Below are positions 6,885-10,173 of a stretch of DNA of 10,173 nucleotides, piece by piece. The number at the start of each line of letters is the position of its first letter. Positions within the stretch are counted from its first letter, which is position 1. Origin of the DNA: Chloroflexota bacterium (lineage in GTDB: Bacteria > Chloroflexota > Anaerolineae > UBA4142); the NCBI GenBank assembly GCA_023381515.1, contig JAMCQI010000058.1, positions 1 to 10,173 of the forward strand, read 5' to 3'. Below the pieces are notes generated by a model. The model saw nothing but the letters and a program-made list of their open reading frames with translations, had not been told where the DNA came from and made no database searches. Position numbers and translations under genes: made by a program.

Positions 6885-7370
6885 ATGGAACTCAAAACGG
6901 TTCGCGTCGACAAGCCGGACGATCTGAATTTCATCCTGGGCCAGTCGCACTTTATCAAGACGGTCGAGGACCTGCACGAGGCGCTGGTAACCGCCGTGCC
7001 GGGCTGCAAATTCGGATTGGCCTTTTGCGAAGCATCCGGCCATACGCTGGTGCGCGCCAGTGGTACCGACCCTGCGCTGGTCGACCTGGCGAAGAAGAAT
7101 GCGCACGCGATCGGAGCCGGGCACTCGTTCATCGTCATTCTGGGAGAAGGGCTGTTTCCCATCAACGTCCTGCGCGCGATCAAGAACGTGCCTGAGGTGG
7201 TGAACGTCTTCTGCGCGACCGCAAATCCAACCGAGGTCGTCATCGCCGAAACGGAACAGGGACGCGGGATTCTCGGCGTCATCGACGGCTGGTCGCCCAA
7301 AGGGATCGAGGACGATGCCGGCGTCGCGTGGCGCAAAGACCTGCTGAGAAAGTTCGGTTACAAGCTGTAG
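6885..7370 (+). CDS. Adenosine-specific kinase family protein (COG1839 / Pfam PF04008)
   Basis: A 161-residue protein covering the whole single-domain family. Recognised by GCKFGLAFCEASG (40-52), KNAHAIGAGHSFIVIL (71-86), PINVLRAIKNVPEVVNVF and CATANPTEVVIAETEQGRG, and GILGVIDG, which closely match the archaeal COG1839 pattern as I recall it. From memory, structural work on an archaeal member reported nucleotide binding and a modified histidine, which is the basis of the name; the activity is not firmly established across the family. H80 in the GAGHSF motif is a good candidate for the conserved His, though H22, H53 and H74 are also present. Translation starts at ATG 6885 behind a clear AGAGGAG. 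The gap of 23 bases to nadK suggests co-transcription. A link between adenosine or nucleotide salvage and NADP supply is a possible theme. Family call is strong; substrate less sure. The high conservation with archaea could reflect transfer or slow evolution. Confidence 0.87.
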   Translation: MELKTVRVDKPDDLNFILGQSHFIKTVEDLHEALVTAVPGCKFGLAFCEASGHTLVRASGTDPALVDLAKKNAHAIGAGHSFIVILGEGLFPINVLRAIKNVPEVVNVFCATANPTEVVIAETEQGRGILGVIDGWSPKGIEDDAGVAWRKDLLRKFGYKL

Positions 7371-7377
7371 GCCCTCT

Positions 7378-7401
7378 GCCGAAGGCGCGCCGGCATTCGG
7401 C
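7378..7401 (+). other. Stem-loop between the second and third plus-strand genes
   Basis: GCCGAA (7378-7383) pairs with TTCGGC (7396-7401) around a 12-base loop that contains GGCGCGCC, itself a palindrome. A competing pairing of GCGCC (7387-7391) with GGCGC (7402-7406) is possible. There is no T-run, so it is not a standard terminator. It lies in the 66-base gap before the DUF1028 gene and might tune the relative amounts of the messages; this is inference. Confidence 0.35.
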
Positions 7402-7436
7402 GGCGCAGACGCGGACGCTTGATCGGGAGAAGCACC

Positions 7437-8303
7437 ATGTCTCGACCCTCTACCTTTTCGATCGTCGCATTCGACCCGGCGACCGAGGAGCTGGGCGTCG
7501 CGGTCGAATCCAAGTTCCTCGCCGTCGGCGCGGTCGTGCCGTGGGCGCAAAGCGGAGTCGGCGCGATCGCGACTCAGGCGTGGGCGAACACGACTTTCGG
7601 ACCGCGCGGCTTGCGTCTGCTCAAGCAGCGCCGGACGCCCAAACAGGTGGGCGACGCGCTCGTCGCGAGGGACAAGCTCGCGGCCCAGCGTCAATTTGGC
7701 ATTGTGGACGCCAAAGGGCGCGCGTTCACTTTCACGGGCAAGAGCTGCTTTGATTGGGCCGGGGGTGTGACGGGCAAGCACTTTGCCGCGCAGGGGAATA
7801 TCCTCGCCGGGCCGGGAGTCGTCGACGCCGTGGCCGCGACGTTCGTCAACACTGCCGGGGCGCTCGCGGAGAGGCTCGTCGCCGCGCTTGCGGCCGGTCA
7901 GGCCGCCGGAGGCGATCGGCGGGGTCAGGAAAGTGCGGCGCTCCTCGTCGTCCGTCGAGGCGGTGGCTACAGCGGGTTCAACGACCGATACGTCGACCTC
8001 AGGGTCGACGACCATCCCACGCCGATCGACGAGCTCAAGCGACTGCTCGAGCTTCACCATCTCTATCTCGGCAAGACCAATCCGGCCGACGTGCTTCCCA
8101 TCGATGCGGCGATCGCTCGTGAGCTGCAGTCGATCATGCAGCGGCGGGGTGCATATGCTGGCACCGTCGACGGCGCATGGAACGACGAAGCGGAACGTTG
8201 TTTCCGCGAGTTCGCCGGCGTGGAAAACCTGGAAGACCGGCTCTTGAAAGGTGCGTTCGTCGACCGAGTTGTGCTTGATTTTCTGCGCGCGCGATTCGGC
8301 TAA
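7437..8303 (+). CDS. DUF1028 Ntn-hydrolase-like protein with C-terminal PG-binding-like domain
   Basis: A 288-residue protein of the COG3342 type. The start is the ATG at 7437, preceded by GGGAGAA at 7423-7429; an in-frame TTG at 7419 is less likely. Residues about 5-195 are DUF1028 (Pfam PF06267): TFSIVAFDP (6-14), LGVAVESKFLAVG (19-31), GVGAIATQAWAN (40-51), GNILAGPGVVDAV (120-132) and GDRRGQESAALLVVR (159-173). The family is grouped with N-terminal-nucleophile hydrolases by fold; substrate unknown. If the Thr or Ser of TFSIV is the nucleophile, it lies five residues from the start, so trimming would be needed to expose it. Residues about 205-285 resemble the peptidoglycan-binding-like domain (PG_binding_2) seen at the end of some members (ELQSIMQRRGAYAGTVDGAW). 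No signal peptide is visible, so a wall role is doubtful. The stop overlaps that of the convergent ligase gene. Confidence 0.88.
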   Translation: MSRPSTFSIVAFDPATEELGVAVESKFLAVGAVVPWAQSGVGAIATQAWANTTFGPRGLRLLKQRRTPKQVGDALVARDKLAAQRQFGIVDAKGRAFTFTGKSCFDWAGGVTGKHFAAQGNILAGPGVVDAVAATFVNTAGALAERLVAALAAGQAAGGDRRGQESAALLVVRRGGGYSGFNDRYVDLRVDDHPTPIDELKRLLELHHLYLGKTNPADVLPIDAAIARELQSIMQRRGAYAGTVDGAWNDEAERCFREFAGVENLEDRLLKGAFVDRVVLDFLRARFG

Positions 8304-9946
8304 CCCGGCGCTTGCATCAGCCCGCGCAGCGTCTGCACCGTATCGACCTCGCCGGCGGATTTGTCCTCGCGGAATCGGACGATGCGCGCAAACCGCAGCG
8401 CCACTCGACTCTTGTAGCGGGGCGAGCTCTGGACGTTGTTGAATGCTACCTCGACCACGACCTGCGGCTGGACCCAGACCGTGCCGCGCGTTTCGCGAAC
8501 CTTGAGCGCAAGCAGCCTTTCGGTTAACGATTTGAATTCCACGTCGGTCAAGCCTTTGAAGGTCTTACCCACCTCGAGCAATTCTCCCGAGTCCGCATCC
8601 CTTGCCGCCAGGTGCACGTTCGAGAGCCAACCGGTGCGCCGGCCATAGCCCCAGTCGGCCGCGACGATCGCCAGATCGAGTGTAATGACGGGCTTGACCT
8701 TGAGCCAGTTCTTGCCGCGTTCCCCCGGCGTGTACGGCGCCGCAAGACTCTTTGCCATGACCCCTTCGTGGCCGGCTTCGCGTGCTCGCTTCAGAAACTC
8801 CTCGCCCACAGCGCGATCGCTCGTCTCGGCCCGCTCGACCCGATCGATCGCGCCGCATACTGAGCCGAGCCGCGCCCAGCGTGCCGCGTTCGGCTCGTCG
8901 ATTAAGAGCGCGCCGTCCACGTACAGACAATCGAACAGGTAGAGCCGTACCGGTATCTCCCGCTGCGTTTCGGCCACGTCGCGCTCGCGGCCGACCCTCC
9001 GCATCAGGTCTTGAAACGGTCTCGGCCGGCCCTGCGGCGTCAGGGCGATGACCTCCCCTTCAACGATCGCGTTGCGTGCCTTCAATTCTCGACGCGCTGC
9101 CTCCACCACTTCAGGCAGGCTGTCCGTCAATTCTGAGAGGCGCCGCGAAAATATCTTGACCTCTTCGTCGTGCTTGTGTATCTGCACCCGTGCGCCGTCC
9201 AGCTTGTATTCCAGTGCGATCGGCGGCTCGCCCAACTTGTCGAACGCCTCGGCGATGTCTTTGGCGCTCTGCGCCAGCATCGGCTTGAGCGGATGGCCCA
9301 GTCGAGGCCCGAGTCTCGCCAGGTCCGCTCGACCGCCGACGAGGGCAGCGCGTGCCACGGTCCCGATATCGCCGGTGAATTGCTGGGCGCGTCGGACCGT
9401 TTCGCCCTCGATGCCGGTCGTACGCGCGAGCGCGTCCAATAGAGTCCCCTCGTTCACGCCGACGCGCATCTCCTTCGTCAGGTGCTTGACGATGTACTTG
9501 GCCTCGAGCGGGCTCGCGCGCGCGAACAGGTCTTGCAGCCGCGCGTCCTTTTGTTCGCGCGAGCCGCCGCCGGCGATGTCCGCAATTTCCGCATAGGTTT
9601 GGTAAACGTCGGAGAGCGAAAGGGGAGCACCCTTACGCGAGTGGGCGCGCCGGTTGAGGACCTGCTCGACCGCATCGCCGAAATCGACCGCGCTTTCGAT
9701 CTCGTCGAACGCTGCGCTCGTCCCGGCCGTCTGTTCCAGCGCCCGGGCGATCGCGGCTCCGCTGAGATTCAGCGTACGCTCGTCGCCGCCCGGAAAAATG
9801 TCGCCGATCAAAAGACGCGCGGCGATCGCGATCTCGTCCTCCGGGAGCGATTGGAGGTACCCGGCGATCAGTTGGGCGTGTTCCAATTTCTTCTTGGTTC
9901 CGGCCAGCGCCTCGCCGACCTGGGCTAGCTGCTCGAAAGTGCTCAC
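8300..9946 (-). CDS. lig: ATP-dependent DNA ligase, archaeal/LigB-like type
   Basis: A 548-residue enzyme that seals nicks in duplex DNA through a lysyl-AMP intermediate (EC 6.5.1.1). The three-domain layout is complete: an N-terminal helical DNA-binding domain (about 1-205), an adenylation domain (about 215-420), and an OB-fold domain (about 421-545). Nucleotidyltransferase motifs are present in order: EYKLDGARVQIH with adenylated K248, RRLSE (268-272), VEGEV (295-299), RLYLFDCLYVDG (334-345), EGVMAK (394-399) and WLKVKP (414-419), then the basic RFARIVRFREDK (518-529) near the C-terminus. Length is typical of archaeal-type ligases. The start is GTG 9946: an in-frame TAG lies one codon further upstream (9952-9950), and the protein begins as family members do. 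Bacteria normally replicate with NAD-dependent LigA, so this is likely an accessory repair ligase. No Ku or LigD-type gene is adjacent. The gene may be leaderless. Confidence 0.94.
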   Translation of the reverse strand: MSTFEQLAQVGEALAGTKKKLEHAQLIAGYLQSLPEDEIAIAARLLIGDIFPGGDERTLNLSGAAIARALEQTAGTSAAFDEIESAVDFGDAVEQVLNRRAHSRKGAPLSLSDVYQTYAEIADIAGGGSREQKDARLQDLFARASPLEAKYIVKHLTKEMRVGVNEGTLLDALARTTGIEGETVRRAQQFTGDIGTVARAALVGGRADLARLGPRLGHPLKPMLAQSAKDIAEAFDKLGEPPIALEYKLDGARVQIHKHDEEVKIFSRRLSELTDSLPEVVEAARRELKARNAIVEGEVIALTPQGRPRPFQDLMRRVGRERDVAETQREIPVRLYLFDCLYVDGALLIDEPNAARWARLGSVCGAIDRVERAETSDRAVGEEFLKRAREAGHEGVMAKSLAAPYTPGERGKNWLKVKPVITLDLAIVAADWGYGRRTGWLSNVHLAARDADSGELLEVGKTFKGLTDVEFKSLTERLLALKVRETRGTVWVQPQVVVEVAFNNVQSSPRYKSRVALRFARIVRFREDKSAGEVDTVQTLRGLMQAPG

Positions 9947-9953
9947 GGCCTAG

Positions 9954-9962
9954 ATATTACCA
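9954..9962 (-). promoter_or_regulatory. Candidate -10 for a leaderless ligase transcript
   Basis: The minus strand reads TGGTAATAT, an extended -10-like element with TAATAT (4 of 6 consensus bases). Only 7 bases separate it from the GTG at 9946, so transcription would start at or next to the start codon. No Shine-Dalgarno sequence is seen. Both points fit a leaderless message. Confidence 0.4.
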
Positions 9963-10054
9963 TATACCTGTGCGGCGCTCAACTGGGCTCGGGGACGGGA
10001 CAGGGCTATTCCAGAACTTGCCCTGCCGTCATACCGAAAGCCCCATGCCGGAAG

Positions 10055-10112
10055 GACATGCCGCTGACGCTTCTCCACCAAATTCCTCTGCGAACGCGGA
10101 GACACCGCCGGT
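10055..10112. repeat. Intergenic repeat, copy 1 (about 61-bp period)
   Basis: Offset by 61 bases, this stretch matches 10116-10173 at roughly 70 % of positions by eye. The best shared block is CTCC-x-CCAAAT (10073-10083) followed by a GAGACACC or AGACACC end. No ribosome site or plausible protein accompanies it. It resembles a dispersed, non-coding intergenic repeat more than a gene. Confidence 0.5.
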
Positions 10113-10113
10113 A

Positions 10114-10136
10114 GAGACGTGTCACCGACACGTCTC
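10114..10136. repeat. Perfect 10-bp-arm palindrome within the repeat
   Basis: GAGACGTGTC (10114-10123) and GACACGTCTC (10127-10136) are exact inverted copies around the triplet ACC. No T-run follows on either strand, so it is not an intrinsic terminator. It covers the start of repeat copy 2; the matching part of copy 1 has lost most of the pairing. Confidence 0.7.
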
Positions 10137-10173
10137 CCCCAAATCCCCTCGCGCATGCGCAGACACCTCCTGA
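10116..10173. repeat. Intergenic repeat, copy 2, reaching the window edge
   Basis: Second copy of the 61-bp-period repeat, carrying CTCCCCCAAAT (10134-10144), the palindrome GCGCATGCGC (10151-10160) and AGACACCTCC (10161-10170). It may continue beyond the window, so an array cannot be ruled out. The 227 bases from 9947 to 10173 hold nothing else that I can support apart from the ligase promoter. Confidence 0.5.

Noticed and set aside
7378..7406. Intrinsic terminator between the second and third plus-strand genes
   Set aside because: A stem-loop is present but no T-run follows, so I list it only as a stem-loop.
6789..8060. A 423-codon open frame on the minus strand opposite three plus-strand genes
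   Set aside because: It is antisense to nadK, the adenosine-kinase family gene and the DUF1028 gene, all with clear family motifs. Its translation is Arg/Asp/Gly-rich without recognisable domains, as expected from high-GC complementary frames.
9950..10156. A possible small protein (68 residues, minus strand) upstream of the ligase
   Set aside because: It consists mostly of the palindrome and 61-bp repeat, has no ribosome site and ends just before the ligase start within the likely promoter. The repeat explains the open frame better.
1..10173. Defence system, CRISPR array, toxin-antitoxin pair, prophage or insertion sequence
   Set aside because: No nuclease, transposase, integrase, Cas or toxin-like protein and no regular short repeat-spacer pattern was found. 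The DNA ligase lacks neighbouring Ku or primase genes, so a non-homologous end-joining locus is not supported here.

Overview
The window is GC-rich bacterial chromosome from an organism I cannot name. The gene content fits poorly cultured phyla such as Chloroflexota, Dormibacterota or Eremiobacterota: long PMT-type glycosyltransferases ending in a beta-rich domain, an archaeal-type ATP-dependent DNA ligase, an 'adenosine-specific kinase' common in archaea, and a DUF1028 protein. This placement is an inference from gene content, not a match. I see no tRNA, rRNA, CRISPR array, transposase, integrase or phage gene.

Layout. From 5816 down to the left edge, four minus-strand genes form one tightly packed, overlapping unit, read in this order: GT39/PMT-type membrane glycosyltransferase A (5816-3822), paralogue B (3825-1726), a small single-pass DUF4352-type protein (1757-1134), and a YfhO-family membrane protein (from 1117, running off the window). 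All look like envelope genes. The three large ones are multi-pass GT-C-like proteins, expected to use polyprenyl-phosphate sugars outside the cytoplasmic membrane.

A 187-bp divergent regulatory region (5817-6003) separates this unit from a plus-strand cluster. It holds two back-to-back extended -10 promoters (TGnTATAAT on each strand), a perfect 16-bp dyad between them, and a strong hairpin in the predicted leader of the glycosyltransferase unit.

The plus-strand cluster is NAD kinase (nadK), a COG1839 adenosine-specific kinase, and a DUF1028 Ntn-hydrolase-like protein with a C-terminal peptidoglycan-binding-like domain. The first two are only 23 bp apart. The third follows after 66 bp containing a small stem-loop.

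An ATP-dependent DNA ligase (9946-8300, minus) converges on that cluster, and the two stop codons overlap. The ligase appears to have a leaderless GTG start. The last 227 bases carry no convincing gene but contain two diverged copies of a roughly 61-bp repeat and a perfect 10-bp-arm palindrome, so this looks like an intergenic repeat element cut by the window edge.

Most genes belong to recognisable families. The less ordinary parts are the envelope cassette, the compact divergent control region and the repeat at the right edge. I found no evidence of a defence or mobile system.
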